From Lophium mytilinum (Eukaryota; Ascomycota; Dothideomycetes; Mytilinidiales; Mytilinidiaceae): 64,000 nt of DNA. Positions 34,050-44,817 of this stretch are shown here, in pieces; the stretch's first letter is position 1, and every line of letters begins with the position of its first letter. The translations under genes and the position numbers were made by a program. The stretch covers positions 1,592,616 through 1,656,615 of the forward strand of contig MU004186.1 of the NCBI GenBank assembly GCA_010093605.1, written 5' to 3'. The notes below the pieces were generated by a model. The model saw only the letters and a list, made by a program, of their open reading frames with translations. It made no database searches and was not told where the DNA came from.

Positions 34050-35697
34050 ATGAATACCTCGCGGAGTGTCGCCGTCGCGACGCGATATGCCCTCGGGACC
34101 CTAACCAAGCCTCTGTCCAAGCCATCCCGCGTCGCCCCTCCACCAAAGGCAGTGCGATGGCAATCCTCACAAGCCTCCAGAAAAATACACCAACAAACCA
34201 CTCGGAATGCTCAAGCAGCTGAGGCACTGGCTGCCGAGCCCCAACCCTACGCCTCAACGAATCCCGCTCTTGCGTTTCCCTGTCTCGATGCCGTAGAATC
34301 GAGGTCCGCCTCACTATCACGCCGCTCCTTATCCGGACCTGAGCCTGAGTACACTACCGGGAACCACCTCAACTTTCACTCGCGAGAACCTCTTCTGCTG
34401 GACTGGGGAGGGATATTACCAGAATTCAACATCGCATACGAAACCTGGGGCACACTGAACAAGGACAAAAGCAATGCCATTTTGCTTCACACCGGACTTT
34501 CCGCTTCAAGTCATGCCCACAGCACGGATATAAACCCGCAGCCAGGATGGTGGGAGAAGTTTATTGGGCCGGGATGCCCTCTGGATACCGATAAATACTT
34601 CGTTATCTGTACGAATGTAGTGGGTGGATGCTATGGCTCGACTGGTCCCTCGTCCAAAGATCCAGCAAACGGGGAACGCTATGCAACCAGATTCCCGATC
34701 CTGACCATGGAGGACATGGTTCGCGCCCAATTTAGACTGCTGGATAATTTGCGTATTGAGAAGCTTTACGCTAGCGTAGGATCGAGCATGGGTGGCATGC
34801 AGAGCCTTGCAGCCGGTGTACTATTTTCTGAGAGGGTAGGGCGCGTGGTCAGCATCAGTGGATGCGCTCGTAGCCACCCGTATAGCATTGCCATGCGACA
34901 CACTCAGCGCCAGGGTAAGTCATATCATCAAATCGTCATTATCAGTGCTAACCTTTGTTGCAGTGCTCATGATGGATCCGAACTGGTCTCGCGGTTTCTA
35001 CTACGATGGAATACCGCCACATGGGGGCATGAAATTGGCACGCGAAATTGCCACAGTGACATATCGAAGTGGTCCCGAATGGGAACAGCGATTCGGCCGT
35101 CGACGTGCCGATCCATCTAAGCCTCCTGCGTTGTGCCCGGACTTCCTCATTGAAACATACCTCGACCATGCCGGCGAGAAATGGTGCCTCCAATATGATC
35201 CTAACAGCCTCCTCTACGTGTCTAAAGCCATGGATCTATTCGACTTGGGACAAGAACACAGAACACGCATCAACAAGCTAAGAGCCGACAACGAATTTAG
35301 AATTTCTGCTTTTGAGGCTGGCGAAAGCGTCCCTAGCGCCTCCAATGGAGATGTGTGCACTCTCACGCTTCCAGATCAGCCGTATGAGGAGCAGGAGGGA
35401 AGCTCCTCTACCGGTGTGGATGAGCCCGTTACCGTACTCGACTCCCACAAGCCACCGAAGGACCTCATAGCCGGCTTGAGACCGCTTGCTAATACCCCAA
35501 CCTTGGTTCTGGGTGTTGCTAGCGATATTCTCTTTCCAGCCTGGCAGCAGCGAGAAATTGCAACAACACTCAGGCGTGCGGGAAATAGGAATGTCACCCA
35601 CATGGAACTCGGCGAAGAGAAGAGTCTGTTCGGCCACGACACGTTTCTCCTTGACCTGGAAAATGTCGGTGGGAGCGTCAAAGAGTTTCTGGGGTGA
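34050..35697 (+). CDS. Homoserine/serine O-acyltransferase (MetX family), probably mitochondrial CysA/Cys2 type
   Basis: Exons 34050-34914 and 34964-35697 (49-nt intron) give 532 residues. The family acylates the hydroxyl of homoserine or serine for sulfur amino acid synthesis. The start [16 protein letters not shown] begins a long basic, Ser/Ala-rich leader that looks mitochondrial. [17 protein letters not shown] (about 150), [17 protein letters not shown] (about 190) and VGSSMGGMQ (about 245, nucleophile serine) are family blocks. SDILFP (about 490) and GHDTFL (about 525) supply aspartate and histidine. The length, the leader and an extra Glu/Ser-rich insert near 445 fit fungal serine acyltransferases related to Aspergillus CysA and fission yeast Cys2 better than cytosolic Met2. 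Substrate choice (acetyl or succinyl; serine or homoserine) is inferred. Confidence 0.85.
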
Positions 35698-35890
35698 GCT
35701 GGGTTTTCAGGTCTGCATCTAGTCTGGATTGTAGCGTACATGCATCCGTCGGCGTTCGAAGAGTCTGTAAAAAGGGGTCGGGGCGCTCTTCACCAGTTTG
35801 GTTCGTCTTCGTGCTTCTAGCCCCATATCAAATATCACGTTTCGCATCAACCCTCTGAACGGACACCATTGACGAGTACTTCGGCGAGCT

Positions 35891-36020
35891 GAGCACGCCA
35901 TGCAAGAAAAAAGTGGCACTGTCTGAGGTGGCCCGATGAGCTATCAGGCTTGCCAAGCTGGTATTTTGTGAATATCATAGCACACTGGAGGACCTCATGC
36001 ATTGCTAAACAAGCGTACGC
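35891..36020 (-). repeat. Palindromic element, type A copy 2
   Basis: Reversed relative to copies 1 and 3. It reads agtggcactgtctgaggtgg, then ctatcaggcttgccaagctg, then ggaggacctcatgc and aacaagcgtacgc. The internal order is the reverse complement of copy 1. Confidence 0.7.
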
Positions 36021-36127
36021 AAGCACGGAAATAGTAGGTATGCTTAATGTACGTGTGGACTGTCAGTTCCTAATGTCAATTTTCAGTGTCAATCTCTAAG
36101 GCCACTCATTCACCACGCCGTCTCATG

Positions 36128-36290
36128 GCTGCACCTGTCTGCCACTGCTTGGAGTGCTTTTACAAGTTTCCACATCGCCCAAAGCTAGGAGCTTCTATGT
36201 CTTTTGCATTCTTGAAAATGCATTGAAGCACCACAAGCAGCGGCAGACAGGCGTACGCGAAGGAGATTGGAGTGCCACTTCTTCATGGCC
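36128..36290. repeat. Palindromic element, type P copy 3
   Basis: Left arm ctgtctgccactgcttggag (36130) and right arm with gaagcaccacaagcagcggc (ending near 36250), followed by an outer end gagtgccacttcttcatg. It lies 110 bp from type A copy 2, repeating the A-next-to-P pairing seen near 20.6-21.2 kb and 40.7-41.1 kb. Confidence 0.7.
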
Positions 36291-36748
36291 CGCGTGTTGA
36301 GAACGCGAGGAATCGGGTCGCCACGAAAATGGAACGGTGACACAGCAGCATCTGTGTGACAGCAGTCAAGCCATACGATTGGATGCAACAATGTGATACT
36401 TTGACACTAATGCATGTTTCCTTATTCTACAAACACCTCTCGACGCTGTTGCCTGCTCCTCCTCTTCTTCTTCTTCTAGTTTCTACCTCTTCTTCCAGCC
36501 TCTTCATTCGCGGCTCAAGGCTTGAATACACTCACCAGTCGAGAATGAAGCGCAAAAGCGGCCCCGATGGGTCTCCAAAGCTCGGAACGAAACTGCAGAG
36601 CTCGAACAAGCGGATCGCTAGGTAGGTCTCGCAGTCGTCTAATCAGATGTCGGAGTTTAATCTATCTCAGGCGACAAGACAATGATGCAAGGACTGAAAA
36701 GTATGCTGTTTCCTATCTCGCATTGTCTATAATGTAGCCTTGGTTTCT

Positions 36749-38135
36749 ATGAAGGACGAAGTCTCTGACAGCCATTCCAACAGGCCAACGAGCGTCAATC
36801 GAGCTAACAAGCTCGAGCAAACCCCGCGGCGGGCGTCGGAAAGACTGCGTATTGTGGCCAAATCCAAAGACGACTCCAAAGGGTATCAAGGCCATAGAGG
36901 CTCGAAGAGCTTCGTTCCCAGTCCTAAAGATAGAAAGCCAAGCCACAATGACCGACTGTACGAAGCCGCTTCTATCTCCGTAAACTTCTTGCGTCACTAA
37001 CACCTCCAGGAAACCACTGCGAGACGCCTATGCTGCTGATCGCATTGCGTCTTTGGACTTCGCGCGCAAGTTTCATTCTCGCCTCCCGCCCGAACTCCGC
37101 AACGAAGTATATAAAGAACTCCTCCCGAAGAAAATCAACGTCGGACGTCTCTCAACCAAGACGACTCGGAACGAGATCGTGGATATGTTGGGCCATCCCC
37201 GCTATTGTTTCCCCTCGTATGTCGGTCGAGATGTTGCTAGAGAGGCCTTGAAGGATTGTTACAGCAATACCTTGTTCATATTCACGCACAACGCCCACGA
37301 TCGCCACAACGATGACTTCCATGTGAAACTAGATGCCGGAGGACTGTTATGGTGGTTTCTCCACGTAGACGTCTTCGGCCTCGGCGTCGTTCCTCGGAAT
37401 CTAATTCGCCATATCGAACTATCAGTATTCGTCGATCGACGAGATCAAGGGGTGACCAATGCCAGACTGGACTGGATACGCCGAGAGCCAAGTCACCCGG
37501 AAGAATGGATCGACTGGTCGCAAGACTTGAGCAACGAGGACTACGAGAAAGCTTCGCAAGAGCTATTGGAGCAGGCCTACATAAAACACGATCACGTAAG
37601 ACACTACCTGGGTCAGTTCCTCAAGCTCAGTCAGAACGCGAACCTACGCGTCAATGTGCACAGCAGGCTCCGTAGACACGCCTCACAGACAGCACTTGAA
37701 TTTCGGCACGTGTCGCCCCTCTTGTTCAAGCTTCGAGACAAGGGCTGGAATGTGAAGGTTACCTATTGGGATCATGCGATTCGTTCCAATCGTGCAGAGC
37801 CTTTGGATATGACCATTTGCTTCGATAAGTCGACAGAACAGTATCGAAACAAAGCGTACAAGGTGTTGCAGCGCATGGGCTTGACTTCCCCGCCCCCAGA
37901 GTACCTATACGAGCATAATAAGTCGCCATTGCTAGCCTGGTACCTGCTTCAGTTGCACGACCACTACAACGTTTATGTGACGATGCAGGGTTCTAAGGAC
38001 GACATCGAGAGCTCAGAGGAAGTGGATACGGAACAGATGGATGAAGATGAATGGCGTGGATTCTGCGCCCGGACAGCTTCTGAAGAGATGAAAAGAATAA
38101 AGAAGAGAGTGAACGAGCGGAAGAGATTTCTTTAA
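36749..38135 (+). CDS. F-box-like fungal protein with LPPELRNEVY motif
   Basis: Two exons (36749-36957, 37010-38135) joined over a 52-nt intron with a CTAAC branch site give 444 residues from ATG 36749 (MKDEVSDSHSNRPT). After a basic, Ser/Lys-rich N-terminus, FHSRLPPELRNEVYKELLPK (about 85-105) is the start motif of a large group of F-box-like proteins in Dothideomycetes and related fungi. The remainder has no named domain; the C-terminus is highly charged (EEVDTEQMDEDEW, then KKRVNERKRFL). Function is unknown; substrate receptors of ubiquitin ligases are one suggestion for the group. An upstream exon from 36545 is possible but does not join in phase, so the true N-terminus may be longer. Confidence 0.65.
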
Positions 38136-39930
38136 GCTTGGAAGACATATTTGTCTTAAGAATGAAAAGTTCCGTTCTTTAAATTACTGCGCTGAAAGAG
38201 ATCTGCTCTTTGAATAAATCTTAGAGCGGACCAACGCAACCCCAAGAACTTGAAAAGTACATACAAGCCCGCTTGGATACCATGCAAGAAGAATGGCGTT
38301 TCAGGATTTGGCGCAGCGACCAAAGATGCTTGCGAGTTTTCAGAACTGGAAGAGAAAGCTGTGGGGGGGAGAGTGAGGAGGTGCAAGAGAAACGGAGATC
38401 GATCGAATCCTCAACTCAAGCAGCAGAGACGTCATTAGCGAAGCTGAAAGAGGTACCGCTTATCTAGGAGGGCTGTTTGTATAATCGATAAAACCTGAAG
38501 GTATCGTTTTAGTAGGGAAGGCGGCCCGGCCATGTCTTGCCCGCAGCTTAATTGGGATGAGAAGATAGTTTGGGGTCTGGTTAAATATCACATCACAGGA
38601 GGGTTTGGACAACGCACCTGCCCAAGCCTATCTACGCGAGATTTGAACTCTCGGTAACTCATAACCTCATACTTAGGTATCGAATATAATTATTATACTT
38701 CGATTTGCGGGAATCAGCTTCAATCACGGTTCGGAATGTTGAGGTCTCGCATTTGCACTAAATCCGGAGGCCAGATTCAATCTCAGTAACTCGTTCTCGG
38801 AAACCTGAAGTCGTCACCGGAGAGAACTGAACGACAGGGCAAGTGTGCTGACCGGGTAGCAGCTTCTCATTGCTCAGCTCCCGTCGTTTCAAATAACGAA
38901 ATCTCTTTCTCTGATTCAATTTTCACATTTGCTGAGATCAAAAGCTACAGGATCACGCAAAACGCCCGTTATATCCCCTGGCCCGTCTACAATATCGATA
39001 AGAATACTACCAACAGGAAGCTTCGAGTGATGAGAGTTGTAGCGAAATACTTGAGCAGCACACGCCCTCCACCCTTTTCGCACACTAGCCTAACACTGCC
39101 TGGGGTCCTATGATACATCATAAGAGATTGGAAAAGGACAGTTTTGACAAGACTAAAGGCCTTGCGGGCCACCTCAAACGGTACCGGACTGTCCCTTAAC
39201 TCAGTGTGCTCAACAGAAAGTCCGCAGCACAAGGCGTGAGCTCATGGCCTTAGCGCAGCTCCACAGAGCATCGTTCAAAACCGGAAATCTCGAGGAAGTT
39301 GCAGAACCACGTGGAGTAATGAAGTATGAGGTCGTGACGTGTCCGGGCGAGCTTGCTGACCTGCATGCACGATGCGTTGTGGGCTTCGCCCGGAGCTACC
39401 ACCGACCCAGGCGCCTCCGGATACGATGTCCACGCCTCGGGCAATTTGCGTGGGGCGGCTTCTTGGATCGACGACAAACCTGTGGGTTCGCAACGGTGAC
39501 GATGTAGATCATATTCAGCCTTCCCTCTCATACCAAGCCTGTTCGGCGTCGCGCTTACAGCCAATCGGACAAGATGTTCGCTAGGTGAACCAATCTGACT
39601 ACAGGGCGAGTCCCGCTGTCTTTCCTTCAAGCGGACGCGGTGGCGCTGGCAACTCTTTAATTGTCGGTGGTCGTAAGCTGCGGTAACGTGTTCGAGGGCG
39701 ACGAAAAGGGCGAAGGCATGAGAAGGGCAAGCTGGGGCGACGAACTCTCGGGCATGGCTCTGCACTATGAGGTGTATCGAATCAATGCATTCTCGTCGTT
39801 ACGCCTGGAAAGGCGGCGGATCAGTTCGTTGTCGCCCTGAGTTGATAGCAAAACGGAGTGGTATAATTCGGGAGATATGGCACCTTGCAGCCCGAGTCTT
39901 CGTAAGGTGTTGGGCTACTCGCAGTGCACT
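38136..39930. other. Gene-poor region with one palindromic relic
   Basis: About 1.8 kb without a supported gene. Near 38635-38655 gcgagatttgaactctcg can fold as a 5-bp stem with a 7-base loop like a tRNA T arm on the minus strand, but the remaining arms are absent. A palindromic relic lies at 39086-39195. The 171-codon minus frame at 39250-39765 has no ATG context or domain that I recognise. Confidence 0.45.
39086..39195. repeat. Palindromic relic of the A/E type
   Basis: Left end aacactgcctggggtcctat and right end gcgggccacctcaaacggta are imperfect inverted repeats of the same arm consensus. The interior cttgcgggcc resembles type A, but too little is left to assign it. Confidence 0.45.
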
Positions 39931-40540
39931 ATGACAGCCGATAACTTTACTCTAGAGGCGAAGATTTTGAGGGAAAACAATGAGAAGCTAGACTCGTAAG
40001 TCTGTATCTTTTAATCTTCGCGCGGCGGTCCTTTTGGTAGCTGTGAATCCCTAGGAAGTCTGCAGTCGGAGATCTTGGAGGGCCTTTGGACGACGAACGT
40101 GCTCTACTGGTATAGGGAGCTACCGTTAGCTTCAAGCTGACCGTAATTCACGCAGTAACATACCACTCAGCTCCGCCGCCGCTCACATCCCCACTATTCA
40201 AGTCCGTCCCTTCAACGACACGAATTACGTCCTGAAGCCCTCCTTAAAGGCCACCACGCCACCCACCTATCCTGCCATTACCTCTACCAACGATCCAGCC
40301 TCGGATCCGATTTCTAGCAATGTGCCTAGACCCACCCACAATGCTTTTTCTCCTCTTACCGAAAGCAATCTTAGCGCACACGACTCCAGTCCACATCGCA
40401 ACGCTTCGCGGTCCGATAGAGATCGGAGAGACAGACTCAAGAACGCCGGAACCGAACTAGGCTTCGAGCTCACCGATCATGATATCCCGCCACTACATGA
40501 GGGTAAAACGCCGATGCAGGTATGGATGGCGGAGAAGTGA
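39931..40540 (+). CDS. Small unknown protein with N-terminal coiled coil
   Basis: A proposed three-exon gene (39931-39995, 40041-40109, 40171-40540) with introns of 45 and 61 nt gives 167 residues. Exon 3 is open well upstream of its first ATG, and its frame (HIPTIQVRPFNDTNYVLKPS) reads like a real protein, which led me to look for 5' exons. Exon 1 (MTADNFTLEAKILRENNEKL) and exon 2 (SLGSLQSEILEGLWTTNVLY) form a heptad-like coil. The C-terminus (RSDRDRRDRLKNAG..., then DIPPLHEGKTPMQVWMAEK) is charged. Phases agree, and the second intron has a GCTGAC branch site. I do not recognise the family. The middle exon is the weakest part. Confidence 0.5.
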
Positions 40541-40671
40541 CAAAGCTTCCATCTTGGTTTGAGAGGCTGAGTTTGGGTGTTTCGTTTGGGATGACCGAAA
40601 TGGCGTTTTGAGTTTAAGCGGGTCATGTATAATGTCGGGGAATAATGTATCGCTTATCGCGCGGGACGGGA

Positions 40672-40830
40672 AGAAGGTGGCACTCTATTCTCCCTTTTTT
40701 ACATCTCTTTGATGCTGCTTATGGTGCTTCAACCCATTTTGTAAATTATAGATAAGATAGAAATTTCAGGCTTTGGGCGATGTAGAAAACTTGTTGAGGC
40801 ACTCCAAACAGTAGCAGACAGGTGCAGCCA
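40672..40830. repeat. Palindromic element, type P copy 4
   Basis: Outer end gaagaaggtggcactctatt, left arm gatgctgcttatggtgcttc, right arm ttgttgaggcactccaaaca followed by gtagcagacaggtg. The internal phrase agatagaaatttcaggcttt parallels agatagaaactctgggtttt in copy 1. Confidence 0.7.
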
Positions 40831-40905
40831 TGACATGGCGGAGTAAGTAAGTAGCAGTAAAAGTTGGAAGACTACAAATCTATAAGGTATACTATTCCTG
40901 TGTTG

Positions 40906-41055
40906 CGTACGCTTATTTAGCACCGCTTGAGGTGCCCCAGTGTGCTATTGCTTTCATGAAACATCAGCTTTGGCAAGCCTCATAGTTCTCCGGACCACCT
41001 CAGACGGTGTCAAACGGTTGAAGTGTACCACTTTTTTTTCCTACCCAGCGTGCTA
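40906..41055 (+). repeat. Palindromic element, type A copy 3
   Basis: Starts gtacgcttatttagcaccgc and ends ggaccacctcagacggtgtc, with agctttggcaagcctcatag inside. The order matches copy 1 base for base over long runs. It ends in tgtaccacttttttttccta, like the outer ends of the P type. Confidence 0.72.
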
Positions 41056-41619
41056 TTCTACACCTCTGTTAATCTGAAATACCCATTATCTCGCTCTCAA
41101 TGTTATCGAACTTAACATTGCCGGACAACAACGACAGAGCAACTGATAGTAAATCGGCACTCTTCGAACCTGAGCCGGATGTCCTTCAACTGTTGAAAGG
41201 CCAGTGATTTTACCTGCCGTTCGTCCGCCTATCAAACTAATAGCCTTTGATTGTTTATAAGCAGAAAAGCGCCACTAATAAGAAGGCTGAAGAAGCCGCT
41301 CTGAGCTCGTCTCGGAAAAGCGGCATCACCACCTCGCACCGATTTCTCCATTTCGAAAACACAATCCTTACAAGTGTGGGGTAGCATTTGAGTCAATCGT
41401 TTTAGACCACAGACGATTCGACGATGCTGTTATCGCGTGGTTTTGGTGGCATCTCGCGTGCCTGCGGGGTTGCCATGTCGTGATAGGAGCTCCAGCCTAT
41501 CGTGCGTGCTGCCTCGATACGGTAGTGGTGAGCCAGTAATCGAGTAGAAGATATAAAAGCAGGGCAGAGACGTAGAGATAGTCGATGACTTCAGAGATTC
41601 AAAGTGAAAAGAGGGAAAA

Positions 41620-43103
41620 ATGACTACTTTTACCACGACTCAAGAGGCGACTAACGTCGAAGGCCAGCCAATCAAATTAACGGTGGCGTATGATGATAAA
41701 GTACATAAAGAGGTACGATCTATACAACATATGAGAGTATACTTGGTTTTGCTGAACTGTTTGGGGTCAGTCCAAATATGCTGCATATTTGCCAGTCTAC
41801 GATAATACCACGAAGTTCCCACCCACGGAACCCTTCGAATTCCACGATAGAGGTCACAATGCCGACCCTGCCAAACCGAATCTCCTGAACAGAAACGATC
41901 CGGCTGTCAAGACGTCAAAACTGACACCGCGTGTTGGAACTGAGATCACAGGCCTACAGCTCTCGCATCTAACCGACGCCCAGAAAGACGAGCTCGCTCT
42001 CCTCATCGCTGAGCGCGGCGTCGTCATCTTCCGCGACCAGGACTTCAAAGACATCGGTCCGGACGCGCAGAAGGAGTTCGGAAAATACTTTGGTCCTCTT
42101 CATGTTCACGTGAGTGCCACTCTCTGCTCGGTTTGTGTGACACCCAGTTGATAGAAAAGAACAGCCCGTTGGCGCCCACGTCAAAGACCACATCGAGTTC
42201 CACTCCATCTACCTGGGAAAGGACAACCTCTACCGCCTAGGCCGCAGCCAGACTAAACTCACTACCACGGGCTACCACTCCGACGTTTCGTACGAGCAGT
42301 AAGTAAACCCGGGCACAGATAAAAACCTTCTCAGCAGCAGGTATATTTGAAAAACTACTCAGGGAGTACTCCGAGACAACCGCAATGGTGTCTTGGAATT
42401 CCCTGAAGGAGTGTCTTACGCAATAGTACCTGTTACAAGAAACCAATATCGGTTTTCTCACTCTACTTCTGAAAGATTTGCTAACGTTGGTGCCACCTTG
42501 CAGCCAAACTCCCGGAATAACCATTCTGACTCTGGTCCAAGTGCCTGAGACTGGGGGTGACACTGGCTGGGTGTCTCAAGCGGCGGCGTACGATCGATTG
42601 TCAGAGCCGTTGAAGCAGTTTTTGGAGGGGTTGCTGGCGGAGCATAGTGGGTTTCCGCAGGCTGAGAATGCACGGAAGGATGGCCATTTTGTACGCAGAG
42701 AGCCAGTGAAGAGTTACCATCCCATCGTCAGGGTTCATCCAGTCACGAAGCAGAAGGTGCTATTTGTGAATCGGGGTTTCACGAAGCGGATCGTGGGACT
42801 GAAGGAGGAGGAATCGGATGCCATCTTGAAGCTGTTGTTCAAGGTAAGCTATTAATTTCCATCTGGTGGAGGAGGTGATGCTAACTATGGCCGCAGCATA
42901 TTAGCCAGAGCCAGGACATCCAGGTTCGCGTAAGATGGGATGATCGCACGGTAGCTTTGTGGGACAATAGGGTCACTGCCCACACGGCGATATCTGATTA
43001 CGATGTTAGTGATGAAGGGGAAGGTCTTAGACAAGGTTTCCGTATCACCACGCTGGCAGATAAGCCGGTGGGAGTGAATGGGTTGGAGTCGCGTTGGGAT
43101 TGA
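41620..43103 (+). CDS. TauD/TfdA-type Fe(II)/2-oxoglutarate dioxygenase
   Basis: Five exons (41620-41712, 41771-42109, 42165-42298, 42504-42843, 42897-43103) give 370 residues. Members oxidise small organic substrates such as sulfonates or alkyl sulfates, freeing sulfite or sulfate; the substrate here is unknown. GYHSDVSYE (about 180) provides the His-x-Asp iron ligands, VTAHTAISD (about 325) the distal histidine, and GFRITTLADKP (about 350) the arginine that binds 2-oxoglutarate. VPETGGDTGWVS (about 203) is a family block. No signal peptide; probably cytosolic. The third intron is 205 nt, much longer than the others, and contains no open frame. With the MetX-type enzyme at 34.0 kb this is a second gene with a possible sulfur link. 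Confidence 0.87.
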
Positions 43104-43635
43104 TTTGATTGAAGGATGCACGATTTTTGAAGCACGCTAGGCATGAAAAAAGTGTCACACTCATCAAGATCTGTGGTATTAAAGCACTACAAACAATGGC
43201 AAACATATGTATAAGAGGCAGAACGCCGGTTGAGTGTGCCGCCTTTTTCGCGCACCGCGTGTGAAGGTAGAGAGATGTAGAATAAGGGGTTCGCATGTGA
43301 CACCGTGGCGCCCTTCCTGGTTATTGGCTTACTCAGCCTAAAACTATATACCTACCTACCCTTCTCATGTGACTAGTTTCCTCACTGATCAATCAACCAA
43401 TACAATACTTGACCATCACTGAGCTGCTGAAGCTTTCTCATCACAACACTTACAGCCTCAATTCTATTAATAGAACCGGTGATCCCAATTGAGAAATCCT
43501 GCATTTCCCCTCGGGCGTCCCCGCTTCTACAACGTCCAAGCATCAATCCTCCCAGCGAGTCGCTCGCATCTGGATACTTCTCCTCGCATCAAGTGGAAAG
43601 CGACAGCTGGATAAAAGAAGACCATATTTCACAGC
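43104..43635. other. Intergenic region with a truncated P element
   Basis: A shortened type P copy lies at 43139-43255. The remaining 380 bp before the ankyrin gene look like promoter and leader, with long C/T/A-rich runs and no supported coding frame. Confidence 0.5.
43139..43255. repeat. Palindromic element, type P copy 5, truncated
   Basis: Outer ends gaaaaaagtgtcacactca and gagtgtgccgcctttttcgc are inverted repeats, but only one inner arm (taaagcactacaaacaatgg) remains. It has lost the left hairpin arm, which suggests internal deletion. Confidence 0.62.
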
Positions 43636-44817
43636 ATGGAGTGTGACCATCTTGAAACTGATCCATCGACTACTGGTTTTCTTAGCCTCGCCAATGAATT
43701 GATCCTGGATATCGCGGACCTCTTAGGCACCCAAGGCGATACTAGCCGACTTGCGCAGGTCAATCAAAGACTTCAGCTTCTGTTCACAGACCAGCTGCTA
43801 AGCTTCAACATACAACAAGAGAACAGCGATGCTCTCAAGTGGGCAGCAAGTAAAAACCACCAAAAGATGGCTGGAAGAATGATACGGCTTGGAGCAGACC
43901 TAAACCCAAAGGTCTGGGGGCCTCCATTGCACGAAGCGGCAGGCAGTGGGCATTTCGATATGGTCCAGCTTCTCCTGGACGAAGGAGCCGACCCTGAAGC
44001 AAAGAATCGATCGAATGATACGGCCATTACCGTGGCACTCAAGGCAAACAACGAAGCTATGGCTTGTATGCTTTTTGACAAACTGAGAACTATTCGAGGC
44101 GCCAGCAATGCGCTTCTCGAAGCCAGCCGGCTCAAAGAGTCGAACTTCATACGGTACGTCTTGGAGGCCGGCGTCCCCGCCGACAGCAAAAACCCATCGA
44201 ATTCCTCAGCGCTGGATCTAGTCGTGTGGCGGGACCTCGCACCAGGGCATGACCTCTTCAAGAACCGATTCGATGATGATGCATTCAAATCAGTCACCAT
44301 ACTCCTGGAGTACGGCGCAGATCCCGATCGCAAAGGGCGGAACGCCTCAATACTTCAGACGGTACGCGACAACTCTGCACGACATTCTGATCCGAGAGTA
44401 CGCGTACTTCTTGCAATTGCTGGAAGAGAGGAGCTGGTCACGAAGATTGACACTGGTGTATTGAGCCAAGGTTGGAAGCGGTCCACAGGGAGGGAGTTGG
44501 ATATCCCACGAGACGTGCTAGAGGTAATACTCTCGACACCTCCCAGTCGAGCTTTGCCTAGAGCGAGTTTAAAAGCGCTGTTTCCTCCTTTCGTTGACGA
44601 GGCCTGCTGGCAGGGCATTGAGGAGGAAAGACGTGCGGCTAGACGTGAGGCCAAACGTGAGGCACGGCTAGCCACAGAGCGTCAGCTCAATGCGGTCATC
44701 CGCGCGTTTTCAAGATATCAACAGTCAAGAACAGGGCCATGGTCGGACTTGGTGCAAGATCTCGATGCAGGCCTCGGCGAGTTTCGAAGGCATTCACGAG
44801 GAGGGCCAGGGTCGTGA
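43636..44817 (+). CDS. F-box/ankyrin-repeat protein
   Basis: A single exon of 393 residues from ATG 43636. GFLSLANELILDIADLLGT (about 14-32) is an F-box-like start motif followed by SRLAQVNQRLQLLF. Ankyrin repeats follow: GPPLHEAAGSGHFDMVQLLLDEGAD is the clearest (about 95-120), with others at about 60-90, 125-155 and 210-235 (ILLEYGADPDRKGRNAS). The C-terminal part has a strongly basic helix (EERRAARREAKREAR, about 335-350). Such proteins are abundant and fast-evolving in filamentous ascomycetes; a role in substrate binding for SCF ligases is inferred. No intron, unlike most neighbours. Confidence 0.85.
   Translation: MECDHLETDPSTTGFLSLANELILDIADLLGTQGDTSRLAQVNQRLQLLFTDQLLSFNIQQENSDALKWAASKNHQKMAGRMIRLGADLNPKVWGPPLHEAAGSGHFDMVQLLLDEGADPEAKNRSNDTAITVALKANNEAMACMLFDKLRTIRGASNALLEASRLKESNFIRYVLEAGVPADSKNPSNSSALDLVVWRDLAPGHDLFKNRFDDDAFKSVTILLEYGADPDRKGRNASILQTVRDNSARHSDPRVRVLLAIAGREELVTKIDTGVLSQGWKRSTGRELDIPRDVLEVILSTPPSRALPRASLKALFPPFVDEACWQGIEEERRAARREAKREARLATERQLNAVIRAFSRYQQSRTGPWSDLVQDLDAGLGEFRRHSRGGPGS

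Larger units (their letters stand above)
35698..36748. other. Intergenic region with two palindromic elements
   Basis: Contains type A copy 2 (35891-36020) and type P copy 3 (36128-36290). From 36545 an ATG frame (MKRKSGPDGSPKLG...) could be an upstream exon of the next gene, with plausible splice sites near 36621 and 36670, but its phase does not join to the next exon. Confidence 0.45.
40541..41619. other. Intergenic region with paired palindromic elements
   Basis: Holds type P copy 4 (40672-40830) and type A copy 3 (40906-41055). The remainder up to 41619 is AT-richer and includes the promoter of the dioxygenase gene. No other gene is apparent. Confidence 0.5.

Noticed and set aside
36752-36970. 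Alternative reading of the F-box-like gene's N-terminal exon in the frame that joins to the upstream exon
   Set aside because: It would need a 30-nt intron at 36980-37009, too short for this genome; the frame with a 52-nt intron and CTAAC branch site fits better.
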